Origin: Golubevia sp. BC0850
Lineage: Eukaryota > Basidiomycota > Exobasidiomycetes > Golubeviales > Golubeviaceae
Length of the DNA stretch: 21,705 nucleotides
Assembly (NCBI GenBank): GCA_012976225.1
Contig: JAAVVG010000057.1
Coordinates: forward strand, 1 to 21,705
Direction of reading: 5' to 3'
Shown here in pieces: positions 1 to 9,688 of the stretch. The notes beneath the pieces are model-generated. The model had not been told where the DNA came from, did not search any database, and was given only the letters and a program-made list of their open reading frames with translations. Each line of letters opens with the position of its first letter. Positions within the stretch are counted from its first letter, which is position 1. The position numbers and the translations under genes are program-made.

Positions 1-650
1 GCAGCCAAAGGATCAAGGATGATTTGAATAGCCTTCAATCCAGCTGCTAACTTACTCTTTTTGATTCTCCTGACACAGTCAGAAGATCATCTCGTTCTCT
101 GGGGAAGAGAAGAGAGGTAGTGCAAGATCAAGATAGACCTCCAAGAACCTCATCCTCTCTCAAAGTTCTACCTCTCTGATGAACTCTTCGACTTCTACTT
201 CATTCAATCCTTCCCTTCTTTGCATGGGCGACTTGACCGAGGCAGCGCTCTACCCTGCTCGACGGATCTCGAAACTTCTAGGTGGAGACAACTCGGAATT
301 TGAACCAGGTCCTTCTACCACCAACAGAGCTTCCACCTCCAACTCTCAGTAATCGGCTTCAAGTTCTCAAGAGATTCAACAAGCACGATTTCAACTTGAT
401 CTCCGAACTTCTGCTAGCAGAGCCGAAATTTACCGAAATTCAAAAGCTGGGCTTCAAAAGACACATTGAAGAGATGGAGAAGCTGCTTCAAGACCTAGAG
501 TAGGCTGGCGAGGTGAAGATGAGTTGAGTCAAGAAAAAGTGAGTAGAAGTTGATTTCTTCGGGCAATGTACCAGTTTTAAAGCTCGAATAATCGAGCTGA
601 TCTCTTGCTGTTGTTACTTTATCTTTATGGCAGGTTCCAAAAATTGACAA
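1..650 (+). pseudogene. Decayed, internally shortened copy of an unrecognised gene (copy A)
   Basis: The segment aligns by eye, about 70-75% identical, with the reverse complement of 20154-21705. Positions 1-288 match 21705 down to about 21423, and positions 287-650 match 20515 down to 20154, so about 0.9 kb of the middle is missing. The join lies in a shared GGAGA. Conserved pieces include the peptide RISKLLGGD before the join, EPGPSTS-like residues after it, and a C-terminal helix ending KRHIEEMEKLLQDLE then TAG at about 501-503. The reading frame is not continuous, so I call it a pseudogene. After the stop, 539-633 looks like a GT-AG intron that is also present in the other copy. I do not recognise the protein family and see no reverse transcriptase, integrase or transposase. 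Confidence 0.75.
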
Positions 651-1138
651 CTGGTGACGGAAAGAGGGTCGACACGGTTGCCATCTCAACTTTCTTCCAT
701 TCTTGCAAGGAGCTGAGAAAAAGCTCTTACCTCAACAAAAAAGAAAAGAAAAATGCTCGTCCAACTTTTCTCTGTTGTTGTCTGGTCGTTGGGTTTCACA
801 AGCTCTTTTACTTGGTTCTTTTCAATCAAAACTCCCAGCTTAACTTCAAAGCACTTAAAGTCTCGACCCTTGTGTTTATATCTTCCGATCTGAGGAGCTC
901 GATCTTGGGAAACAAGCCTTTGGTAAAGAAAAGCTTTTGAGTTTCATGGCAAAGGAGAGACCCGTCAACTTGAAATCTTTCGTTGGTTCGTCGAAAGAAA
1001 TTTCACACTTGAAAGTAGAAAGAAAAACAAACCCGAAGCAGGCGGGCTTACTGTGATTCTGACGAAAATGAAACCCAGTAGATGAGAAGGTGAAAGTTCA
1101 AAAGCACGAGTGACGGAATTCAAGGGGAACAGCGGATT
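651..1138. other. No gene seen between two pseudogenes
   Basis: An open frame at 605-940 lacks any recognisable motif and starts inside the homology shared with the right-hand copy, so I do not call it. The rest is AT-rich sequence without long frames or clear repeats. It may hold the lost N-terminal part of the following leucine-rich-repeat gene, but no F-box motif could be read. Confidence 0.5.
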
Positions 1139-1845
1139 TGGTCGACTTCCGAGCTTCGACTTACACCTCTAAGGTTCAACTTCTAAGGGCAAGTGCAATC
1201 AAGTATGGATATCTGCGAGTACTTGAGATTTCTACACTTCAATTAACCTCTCCCAGCTGCCTCCATGTCAGTCATCTGATTCTCTCACTTCCTTAAAAGT
1301 AGACGAAAGCAACTCTCATTCAATTTGAAGAAGTGTACTCTCTTACTGTTCCCAATCTCTCAGGCATCTGGGCCTTGAGCTCAAAAGTTTGCGTCCAGGT
1401 GAAGAAGTCCCACAACTTCAGTTCCCACATCTAGAGGTGCTAGAGATGGATGAAATGGATATTCAGTTTCCAACGTGGATGGTGGTCCCCCCAACCTGAA
1501 GACTCTATGCTATGCGCTCAACGTCCATTCAAATCCACCTGCAATTCAAGAGCTACGGTTTGGATATTTTGGGAACTGGAAAGGTCTCTTGTCTAGGTGT
1601 CAAACCTTCAAGTCCTGAGATTAAATTCGGATGAAACCCACGAGGAACTGTTGGCTCTTCTCAGAGCAAGGAAAGAGAACATCAAAAACAGACCAGAGGT
1701 GGATAGAATCAAGATGGAACCACTCAAAATGCTAGTCATTCCCTTCAACAAGCTCTTCTACGAGCAGCTGGAGGAATTACGAGAGTTGGTAGGAGAGGTG
1801 GTGGACTTGAAATCCGAGCCAAGGTTCTGGGAAGTTCAGATTTAA
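1139..1845 (+). pseudogene. Degenerate C-terminal part of an F-box/LRR-type protein
   Basis: Translation in all three plus frames gives successive pieces with leucine-rich-repeat spacing: YLRVLEISTLQL, then LRHLGLELKSL followed by FPHLEVLEMDEMDIQFP, then NLKTLCYALNVH and IQELRFGYFGN, then NLQVLRLNSDETHEELLALL, ending FWEVQI at 1845. The pieces follow one another in order along the DNA but change frame several times. They are also interrupted by stops where no intron consensus would repair them, so the gene looks dead. The last open stretch (1597-1845) is 82 codons. The style is that of the large F-box/LRR families of basidiomycetes, but the F-box itself is not visible, so the family call rests on the LRR pattern only. 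Confidence 0.6.
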
Positions 1846-2528
1846 TGAATTCTTTGACTTGGGTAAAAGCAGAAAAGCAGCGACAATCATTGAAAAGGAG
1901 AACATCATGTCTATACAACTAACCCTCTCCTTTCCTCGGCTGCCCAGTCGAAATGCAAGACCTCAAAGTCCTAACCTCTTCTACTTCTTGTCAAACCATC
2001 CTCTTGCAACACAATCTCTACATCAGTCATCACAGTTTTTCAGCCACTCCCAATTCAACTTTCATCTATTCCAAGAGCCAACCACTCACTCTCATGTTCT
2101 ACTCTCAACAACCCACCTATCCTTCAGCTTCAAAATCAAAGTAGACCTCATTCATGAGCCTAAACTCTGAAGATTCAAGGAAGAGCTCAATGCAAATGAG
2201 AAAGAGGTGGCCTCAAATCTGGGGAAGTTGAAGCTGGAGGGAAGAGATGTGGAGGGAAGGAGCTTCTGATGAAGATGACGAGTTGTGTTGACAAAATGGA
2301 AAGAGAACGAAAGAAACGAATGCGATTGATATTGACATTGAAAACTTGAAATGAAGAGAGGTTTTAGGGTAAAAACAAAAAGAATGTGAAAGAAAGGATT
2401 GAGTTGGAAGAAGAGGGGTCGAGACAAAATGATACAAAAGATACAACACAAGTAATAAATGGAAGATGGAGGGGTTACAAAAGTACGAAGGTGGCTAAAG
2501 CAGACATGCAGAAAGAGTCAATGAAGGA
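1846..2528. other. Intergenic, no gene seen
   Basis: The stretch has open frames on both strands (for example 1859-2170 plus and 2152-2451 minus) with serine-, histidine- and phenylalanine-rich low-complexity translations and no motif. It probably contains the 3' untranslated region of the membrane-protein gene that ends at 2529 on the minus strand. Confidence 0.5.
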
Positions 2529-4842
2529 CTAATCAGCCTTTTGAGCTTTATCCTCTGAAATAACTCTATTCCAATCTTTCCGCTGCGTTTCATCTTCATC
2601 ATGATCCACCTCTTGCGTGTCAACCAGTTTCTTCGCACCTGCTTCTGATAATTTAGGAGCTGACTTAAACCTTGGACTTGAAACCGGAGAGACTTCTAAA
2701 CTCGGAGGATACCGATGAGGACTTGTAATTTGAGCCTGCGAAGTTTCATCTCCATCCTCTTCATCTTCTTCATCAGAAGCTTCCCCAACTAAATGAGTTT
2801 GGCTTTCATTAAAGCTTGGAGTATTGGAGAATCTAAGAGATTGAGGAACTCCTTTTCGATTCGACCTCTTAGAACTTGAACTTCCAATTGTCGTCGAATT
2901 GCTATCGGGATTTGGATTTGTCGTCCCGAATCTCTCCTTCAAAACCTCAAAGCCTTTCCCCAATTTCTTTTTGGTTTGATTTTTGAAGCCTTCTAACGAT
3001 CTTCTTGGATCAGTCCAACCCCAACCATCATCTTCTTCCTCACTTTCTCCTCCATTCGAATTCTTGTTACTCTTGAAGTTTCCATCTTCATCTTCTACCT
3101 CGTCTTCACCACTTCCTCTACCTGTATCTCTACTTCTATCAGCCTCTCCATCTCCGTTTCCTTCCATTAACCCATCTCTCTCCCCTTCATCTTCGTTAAT
3201 CAACTTAGAATAACTCGAAGTATTAGGATTATGTCTCAACAGACTGTCGATCAACCAGAATTGAACTACGTTCATAACCAGAGGGAAAATGGCCATAGCG
3301 AAAACTACTTGAGCTCTCTTGTGTTTTCCAAATAATCCCAATAGCCATTTCCCGATCGTGAACAGAAAAGGGAAGATATAGAAGATTAAGAGAACGAAGA
3401 GTTTCATGATCAAAAGAGCTAACAGGTAGACTAATAGCTGTCGAGACCAATAAGTTAACCTAGGTCTTTGAGAAACAGGCTTGTTAGAACTTGCTGAATT
3501 GTTAGGAATCGAAGAATTTGGAACTGGTAGACCAAAACTTAGATTTTCAGTCTCGACAGAAGTTGGAGATAAAGGTCCATAGAAGGAATCGGAAGTAGCT
3601 CTAGGATGAGAAAATGAGGTTTTGAAAGTTGGTCTTCCATTTCTATTCAATTTGGTTGCCTCTTCTTGGGTTGAAGTTGAGGTTGAAGCTTCAGCTTGAG
3701 AAGTTTCAGCTTGATGATTAGAAGGCAAAGGTTGAGATTGAGAACTACCAACTGAATTGATACTCATTAAACTACCTTCTCTTCTACCGATCCCCTTTCT
3801 TTTCGATTTCTTCTTGATTCTTCGTCGTTCATTCTCTCGACGTCTTCTGATTTCAACTGGAGGAGCTGGATCGAAGTATTCTCCGGAAACGAACCCCGAT
3901 AGATGATAGACGTCTGTTAGAATGTGAGTTAGGACTCGAAGAGTTAGGTAGATGATTAGAACACCTGCGGAGGAGAACAGGGGGAAGGAAGAGGTCAGAT
4001 TGGAAGGGAGGGACGTGAAGAGGCAGAGGTGCACCTCCTAAAGCTACGTTTGATGACCATGGAATAGCCTGTACACAGGCATTCAATCTAACAGCAGCAT
4101 GATTCAAAAGAGCCAAGCCTTCTGAAATCAGAGATCGAGCTCTGAAGATGTGAGCTTGATTAGCCAGCAGCCTCGCAGCCTCGCAGCCTCTCCTCCCTTC
4201 ACTCATCTTCCATATCAACGGATCCATAGAGATCGAAGGCGAATCCAACTGAGCTCTTTGTCGTAATCTCTCTTGATCAAGTCGATCCCATGCGCCTATC
4301 GGAGCACCTCCGTCTCGGGCTGTCCATCTCCACGTCCTGGTCCTCCAACTCACCAACAGTAGTATCCACACCGATATTCAAAAAGTAAAGAGCACAGGGG
4401 TTTCCTTTATCATTCTTGGCTATCGAATCACTGACCAGTACATTCAAGATGTGTACAAAAGCTTGACCCAGCATCTGCTTGGAGATGTCCAAAGACCAAA
4501 TCTTCCAAGGTCTTTTCGGTACCTCTCTGTGACGCTTGTACACCAGAGTTAATACTACTAATATACCCATTAGAGCCTGAACGAATAGAGCGACTGATAT
4601 GAGAGGGAGGGTGGGGGAAGAAAGATAGAGGGTGAGGGGGTGAGGGTGATAGAGGTTAGGGCTTATGAGAATTACTCACAAGGGCCTAAAAGGACGCAAT
4701 TGTTATCATCTACATTCGGACCATCCAAGATCGAAGTTGGAGAAGGTATTGAACTGGAAATAGTAGAGGTAGGAGTTGACGGGACAGAGCTTGAGGGTAG
4801 AGGTATTAAGGTGCTGCTCATCTCTCCCATCAAGGTCACCAT
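2529..4842 (-). CDS. STIMATE-family (TMEM110 / yeast YPL162C-like) multi-pass membrane protein
   Basis: Three exons, 4680-4842, 4354-4593 and 2529-3964, give 612 residues with all phases closing. The acceptor at 4594-4596 is chosen because it restores the family motif LLGPFALFVQALMG followed by KRHREVPKRPWKIWSLD and ISKQ (about residues 52-94). Next come a NPC motif, NIGVDTTVG (ending near 135) and a membrane helix VLIIYLTLRVLTHILTDVYH (136-155). A second membrane block (about 305-380) holds QLLVY, IMKLFVLL and PLVMNVVQFWLIDSLL, all typical of the family. The loop between is long, serine-rich and basic, and the C-terminal third is acidic and low complexity. Animal STIMATE is an ER protein acting at ER-plasma membrane junctions; the yeast relative is reported at the vacuole. 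Intron 2 (3965-4353, 389 nt) is unusually long. The gene shares a short divergent promoter with the HAP3-like gene. Confidence 0.88.
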
Positions 4843-5042
4843 GACTAAATCGAATCTACTTTGATGATCTTGAGTTTGTATTTCAATTGATGTACCTACC
4901 CAATCGTTATATGATCCGATCTTGAAAATGAGGCTGAGGTTGATAGCGATTCAAGTCAAACTTTGATAAGATTCGTCTCCACTCCTCTTCTTCTCTTCTT
5001 ACCTACAACTCCCTTTTCTTCCAATCTTCCAATCTCTTCATC
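4843..5042. promoter_or_regulatory. Divergent promoter with three CCAAT motifs
   Basis: The 200 bp lie between the start codons of the minus-strand STIMATE gene and the plus-strand HAP3-like gene. CCAAT occurs at 4900-4904, 5021-5025 and 5029-5033; the last two are 8 bp apart and only 10-22 bp before the HAP3 start, so they may lie in its leader. The stretch before the start is pyrimidine-rich (4976-5040), common near fungal transcription starts. CCAAT is the site bound by the complex that HAP3 belongs to, so self-regulation is possible but only inferred. Confidence 0.4.
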
Positions 5043-5789
5043 ATGACTACCATACCAGAAATTCCACCCATGCCATCCAATTTCATGGCCCCAGATTCAT
5101 CAGCAACTCTACCAACTGCCAACATTACTCGTCTAATGAAATCTTCTTTACCTTCTTACGCCAAGATTTCCTCTCCGGCTAGAGATGCAATCCTAGCTTG
5201 CGTCATAGAAATGATAGGTTTCGTAACTTCAGAAGCCAATTCAAGAGCAAATGAAGAGAAAAGGAAGACTGTCAATGGAGATGATCTGATTTATGCTTTT
5301 GGCAATTTGGGGTTTAATAACTATGCTGCTGTTTTGACGGTGTTTTTGGCTAGGTACAGAGAAGTGAGTTTTGAACAGTAGTGGAATACGTACATCTTCT
5401 GAAAGAGAGATCATTCAGAAAGGTGTAGAGATGACAAACGTCTGACGCTCTTTTTCTTCAACGTCCTTCTCGTGCAGACCTCCCTCTCTTTAGATCCAGA
5501 TAATTCAGGTCCAAGACCAAAAGGTCGTCCTAGGAAAGACAAAACCAAAAAGTCGAACTCTAATACAGCTAGTCTGGAGCATAGTGAAGAGGAAGACTTT
5601 CAAGACGAAGATTCCGAAGAAGAGGGAGATGAAGAAGATGGACAGGAAGCTGAGACTTCGAGTGTGGAAGGAAGTTCAAGTTCCAAGAGAGGAAAGAGTG
5701 CTCCTCGAGCGAGAGGTAGAGGGAGAGGAAGACGTAGAGGAAGTGCAGTTGGGAGGGGAGCTGGGGCGAGGCGGGGGGAGGATAAGTAG
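5043..5789 (+). CDS. HAP3: CCAAT-binding complex subunit HAP3/NF-YB with AT-hook and RG-rich tail
   Basis: Exons 5043-5363 and 5478-5789 join in phase 0 to give 210 residues. Residues 24-107 are the NF-YB histone fold: LPTANITRLMK, then AKISSPARDAILACVIEMI, VTSEAN, EKRKTVNGDDLIYAF, LGFNNY and LARYRE. These match the conserved NF-YB pattern (TSEA, EKRKT, NGED, LGF, Y). The protein should pair with NF-YC/HAP5 and, with NF-YA/HAP2, bind CCAAT; in yeasts this complex controls respiratory and heme genes. Exon 2 adds an AT-hook-like PKGRPRKDK (121-129), a strongly acidic stretch and a tail of RG repeats. If the 114-nt intron is retained, a stop follows after VSFEQ and gives a 112-residue core-only form. 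Other histone-fold proteins (Dpb4-type) are less likely because the NF-YB signature is so complete. Confidence 0.88.
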
Positions 5790-6338
5790 AAGATCTGGGC
5801 CGTTGCTTGTTTAGTGACAACGCAGTTAACAGTTCTGTACAATGACAGTAATAGTGAGTGTTCAAGGTGTCAAATCAAGAGATCAAAGGAGGAAGAGAGA
5901 CTTGATTCTTCCCTCCCTTCGGCTCACTAAGAAGATACTTGCAGTAAATCTAGGAGTTCGAGTCCACTGGTACAACCATCTATTGAAGGTCAAAAGGTGC
6001 TCACTTCTGTTATGAAAGATTGTGACTTAAGTCTCACCCTTGAAGCCCTGCTACAAGTCCTTCAATCAGAACCGAAAAGTTCTTCTGAGATGTGCATCGA
6101 CCACTGCTGAATGGAAGGTAATTTATACCCACTCCTGGCTCTAGAAAGAAATTCAGTTTATGGAGTAAATGTGTCTTGGTTTTGCGCTCCTTGATGACAA
6201 TTGACGTCGCAAGCTTTCCTAATCCAAATTTGCGCATCCGCTTTTCGTTTGTAGTCTCATAATTTTTGGCCACAACTTTCTTCTCGTCCGCCTTCATCTC
6301 ACTTCTAAGTCAACCAAGCTTCTGGCTCTTCTTTTGAG
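5790..6338. other. Intergenic, no gene called
   Basis: Contains the 3' region of HAP3. A minus-strand open frame of 87 codons (6034-6297, ATG start) has no motif and no neighbour logic. A T-loop-like sequence at 5950-5979 does not fold into a tRNA. Confidence 0.45.
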
Positions 6339-6947
6339 ATGTACCTCGATCAGCTTGAAGCCCTGGTTTTCAGGCAAGATAAGGTTGGTCAACTTGGCTG
6401 GTAGAAATGACGATAGAAAAACTCAACCCCTTACCTTCCTCTAACATCGATCGCTTTCTGTTCCAGATGATTCAACCGCTTAAGAGACAAGTTCAAGAAC
6501 AGATTCAACAGATGAAAGAAAGTCGTGACGTACAGAAAAAAGTGAGTTGTTAAGGCGTTGAAGATCGGCCGCCTTTGATCTCCTGAAACTTTTCTCTTCC
6601 AACGTCAAACCTCTACCATCTCGTAGATTCAAAACACTCTAAAGATTCAAAACAGACTCTTGGAGAGTCAGAATTACTTGTAGGAAAATCAGATCAAGCA
6701 ACAAAGAGGAGTGAGTTTCTGTTCGAACCTCTTTTGCAAAGCATCGCTGATCCTTTTCTTCTCTCTTCAGACCGACTACCTTCTTTCCCAGTTCGAACAG
6801 ACTCGTATGAAAGCTCTCAGGGGTCCAGATGGCCGTACCGGGGGGCACAATCCAGCCGAGGATGGCGCGCCATACGTTGTCTACTACACTTTGAGAGAGA
6901 AACCAAGAACAATGATGGAAAACCTTTCAATGATGACATTGATGTAA
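6339..6947 (+). CDS. Doubtful small spliced gene, glutamine-rich helix then short C-terminal domain
   Basis: Coding-like pieces lie in order on the plus strand. The first is MYLDQLEALVFRQDK (6339-6383), followed by a possible intron to the CAG at 6463-6465. Next is MIQPLKRQVQEQIQQMKESR and DVQKK (6466-6541) with a clean GTGAGT donor at 6542. After a short piece ending IKQQRG with another GTGAGT donor, an exon from about 6771 encodes TDYLLSQFEQTRMKALRGPD and ends YYTLREKPRTMMENL..., stop at 6945-6947. The acceptor after the second piece is uncertain: the better one (before ATTCAAAAC) leads to an in-frame TAG, while using that TAG as the acceptor keeps the frame. The Gln/Lys-rich helix suggests a coiled coil. 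I do not recognise the family. It could also be a decayed gene. Confidence 0.3.
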
Positions 6948-7292
6948 AGGTCTGGATTATGTAAAAGTTTTTACCCGTCAGTTCGGTGGCAGGGATCTTT
7001 GTGAAACTGTTTCATCACTTGTGTCCCTTTGCCAGATCGTACCGTCTGGTTTCGTCTGTGTGAACAAAACCAGACCTACAGAGAGTTGAGCAATCTGTGA
7101 ATCATTTCTTGTTGTATTCTGATGAGAGGAAAAGAGAAACAAACCAGGGGATGTCCTCTTCCCATCTGTGATTGACTATCAGTCTCGAAGAAACCGGTCA
7201 CTCAAGAAAGTCACAAAGAGAGAGAAATCCATTCCAACAAGGCAGTTTTAAACAAATTCCATTCCACCTGTCCTTCCCACCAACATCTCCCT
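6948..7292. other. Convergent intergenic spacer
   Basis: Lies between the end of the doubtful small plus-strand gene and the 3' end of RTF1 on the minus strand. No open frame of note, no repeat and no RNA gene were seen; it probably holds two 3' untranslated regions. Confidence 0.5.
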
Positions 7293-9688
7293 TTAGAAAT
7301 CTCCCAAATCAACATCAATAGAATGAGCATTATCATTCTCCAATAATTTCCCACCTTGATTAACAGTAGTAGGAGGTAAAACCTCTACCCTTTCCTTTTT
7401 CTCCCCCTCAACCTTGGTCTTAATAGGGGTACTAGTACCAGAACCATTTCCCGATCCACCCAATCCACTCAAACCCATAGCCGCTCTTTTCAGCGCAGCA
7501 TTTTTTCTCTCAGCTTCATAAACTCTAGCTCTATCTTCAAATCTATGTTTGGCATTCATTTCAGCCATAGCTTTCTCTGAAGAAGTAGCTCCACCATTTC
7601 TACTAGTTCCTGAAGAAGAGAAACTTCCATTTCCATTTCCATTTCCAATTGAATTTGCAATTGAACTTTTACCATTTTTCCTTTCTTCTTCCCAAGTTAA
7701 TCTAGCTTCCTTTTTAGAAGCTAACATTTTTGAAACTTCAGAATCAGTTAAAGGTTTTGAAAGGAAATCTTGTAATTCTTCAGCTTGCTCCATAAGTTCT
7801 TGATGTGAAGGATAAGTCACTTGAATTTCTTTTCCTTTGGAACGACCTGTTGATTGATTCTTTCGAATCAAGATCCAACGCTCTCGCTCTTGCTGTGAAG
7901 GAGAGGAGAGTGAAGATTGGAGACCGAGAAAAATGTGAGATAAGTCTGATTGAAGGAATAAAACGTCATACTTTGGATAGACCCCCCCCAAGGTCTTGGA
8001 GAAACTCACCTCACTGAAATCGCTGTTACTGATTTGAGACATCGGTAAGGCTTGTCTACGATTGTCAAAGTCAACTTCAACACAAAGTCTTGTGAATTTC
8101 CCACCTCCAAGGTCATAATGACGTTTCCCGTCCGAAGTAGCTAAGAAAGTGAAGGTCAGGAAAAAAAGAGGTGAGTTGGCTTGAGGCTTGGGATTTTCGG
8201 AGGTTTGAATAGGACTCTTTCGGCCCCTGCATAGTTGATTTGGTACTTTACTTACACAAGATCTCATGGATTCTATATTTCTCAATCGGTTTTCCTTCTC
8301 GATCTTTCTCCTGCCAACGATAACGAATGAACATTCCTGTAAGTCAATCCGAAACAAGAAAAGCAAAGGGAGAAAGAGGAAAGAAACAGAAAAGTTAAGA
8401 TCATTTCCCTCTTTTCAATGCCTCTCAACCGGAAATCGATTTCCATCAAAACTCACCTCTCATAACACCATCCCAACCAGGTCTAAACATGATTTTCTCA
8501 ATAATCTCTCTAGTCAATCTACAATTGTTCAAGAATTTCAACGAAGGAGGTTCAGTAGAACCACCATCTTTTCTCTTTTCCTTTAAATCTTTCCCATTTT
8601 TACCTTTCTTTTTACTGAATTCCTCGTCTTCATATCCAGAACTTTCATCCTCTTCTTCATCATCGTCATCTTCACTAGTTAAATCATCATCTCTTTTTTC
8701 ATAATCTTCTCTAGCTTTAGCATCTCTTTTTGCGCCTTGTTTAGCTTTAACTTCTCTTCTCTTTTTCAATTCTTGAAGTTTTTCTGCTTTTACATTCTTA
8801 CTACCATCACCACTTGTTGATGATCTTTTAGATTTCGTGGTAGTTGATTTCTTTTTAATCACTCTACCTTTTCCTTTTGATGCTCCAGCATAATCTGAAT
8901 CTGAATCTGAAGAAGAACCTGAACCAGATCTTTTATTTCTCAGAGGTTTTTTCTTTGAAGCTTGTTGAAAATCTACCAATCTCTTCAATTCTGATTCTTG
9001 TTTGGCTGCATTCAGTTCATCTCTACGTTGAGCTAGGATGTTTTCTCTTTCTAATTCTGGCATGTCTAAGAATCTGAGGCAGAGACAAGGGAGGGAGGTG
9101 AGGTGAGGGGAGAATTTCCAGTCAGTTCAAATGTTTCCCAACTATGACATCCTGGAGCCGATTCTCAGTAATCAAATAACGAGTCAAGGTGAGGTAGTAG
9201 CATAGCTATGGGAGGAAGGTCTCTCAAGCGGCATGCTCTCTCTTCCTCAGCCTTCCTCTATCTGCCCAATCCCATCTCCATCCCTCCATCTCTGCATCTC
9301 TCCACATCTCCCCACTTCCAATCACTCACTCATCTCTCTCCTGAACACTTTGATAAATCCCATCAACAGGATAAAGTTTCCTGATATCCTCATCACTATT
9401 CTCGCTCCCCTCTTCCTCATCTTGATCTTCATCCCTACTTTCCTCCTCATCTTCACTATCACCCTCCTCTTCATCTTCGTCATCATCGTCATTTCTTCTC
9501 TGTTTCTTCTTCGAATTCCCGCTGGATTTGGATTTGGAGGGTCGTTTCTTTGAGGAAGAAGCTGTTGCAGGTTTAGGTTTGGGTCTTGAAGAAGTTGAAG
9601 GTTTTGTTATAGGTTGTTCTGCTGAAGAATCTTCTTCTGAAGTATCTCCTCCTGCTAAGGCTAAAAGTTCATCATCTACGTCAGCCAT
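7293..9688 (-). CDS. RTF1: Paf1-complex subunit Rtf1 (Plus3 domain)
   Basis: Five exons, 9330-9688, 8457-9073, 8256-8336, 8010-8140 and 7293-7892, give 595 residues with every phase closing. The N-terminus MADVDDELLALAGGD is the classic Rtf1 start, followed by a long acidic and lysine-rich stretch and YPVDGIYQ. ELERENILAQRRDEL (about 125-140) is the most conserved signature before a basic region. The Plus3 domain runs from about 295 to 396: CRLTREIIEKIMFRPGW, then a GMFIRYR strand, EKYRIHEI, HYDLGGGKFTRLCVE and ISNSDFSE. The C-terminal part includes ERERWILIRKNQ and a low-complexity Gly/Ser/Asn stretch. Rtf1 acts in the nucleus with Paf1, Ctr9, Cdc73 and Leo1 on elongating RNA polymerase II, and promotes histone H2B ubiquitylation. 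The donor of intron 3 is GTAAGT at 8255; intron 1 is long (256 nt). Confidence 0.93.

Noticed and set aside
605-940. 111-codon plus-strand open frame
   Set aside because: It starts with a non-ATG codon inside the shared intron-like sequence and has no motif.
2983-3213. Serine/proline-rich plus-strand frame
   Set aside because: Antisense shadow of the acidic C-terminal part of the STIMATE-family gene.
5950-5979. tRNA-like 3' end (T-loop TTCGAGT and a following ACCA)
   Set aside because: The T-stem does not pair, no matching 5' acceptor strand lies upstream, and no anticodon arm could be drawn.
6034-6297. 87-codon minus-strand frame with ATG
   Set aside because: No recognisable motif, no splice context and no neighbour logic; compatible with chance at this base composition.
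9233-9553. 106-codon hydrophobic plus-strand frame
   Set aside because: It is the antisense shadow of the acidic first exon of RTF1; Glu/Asp codons read backwards give Ile/Leu/Phe/Ser.
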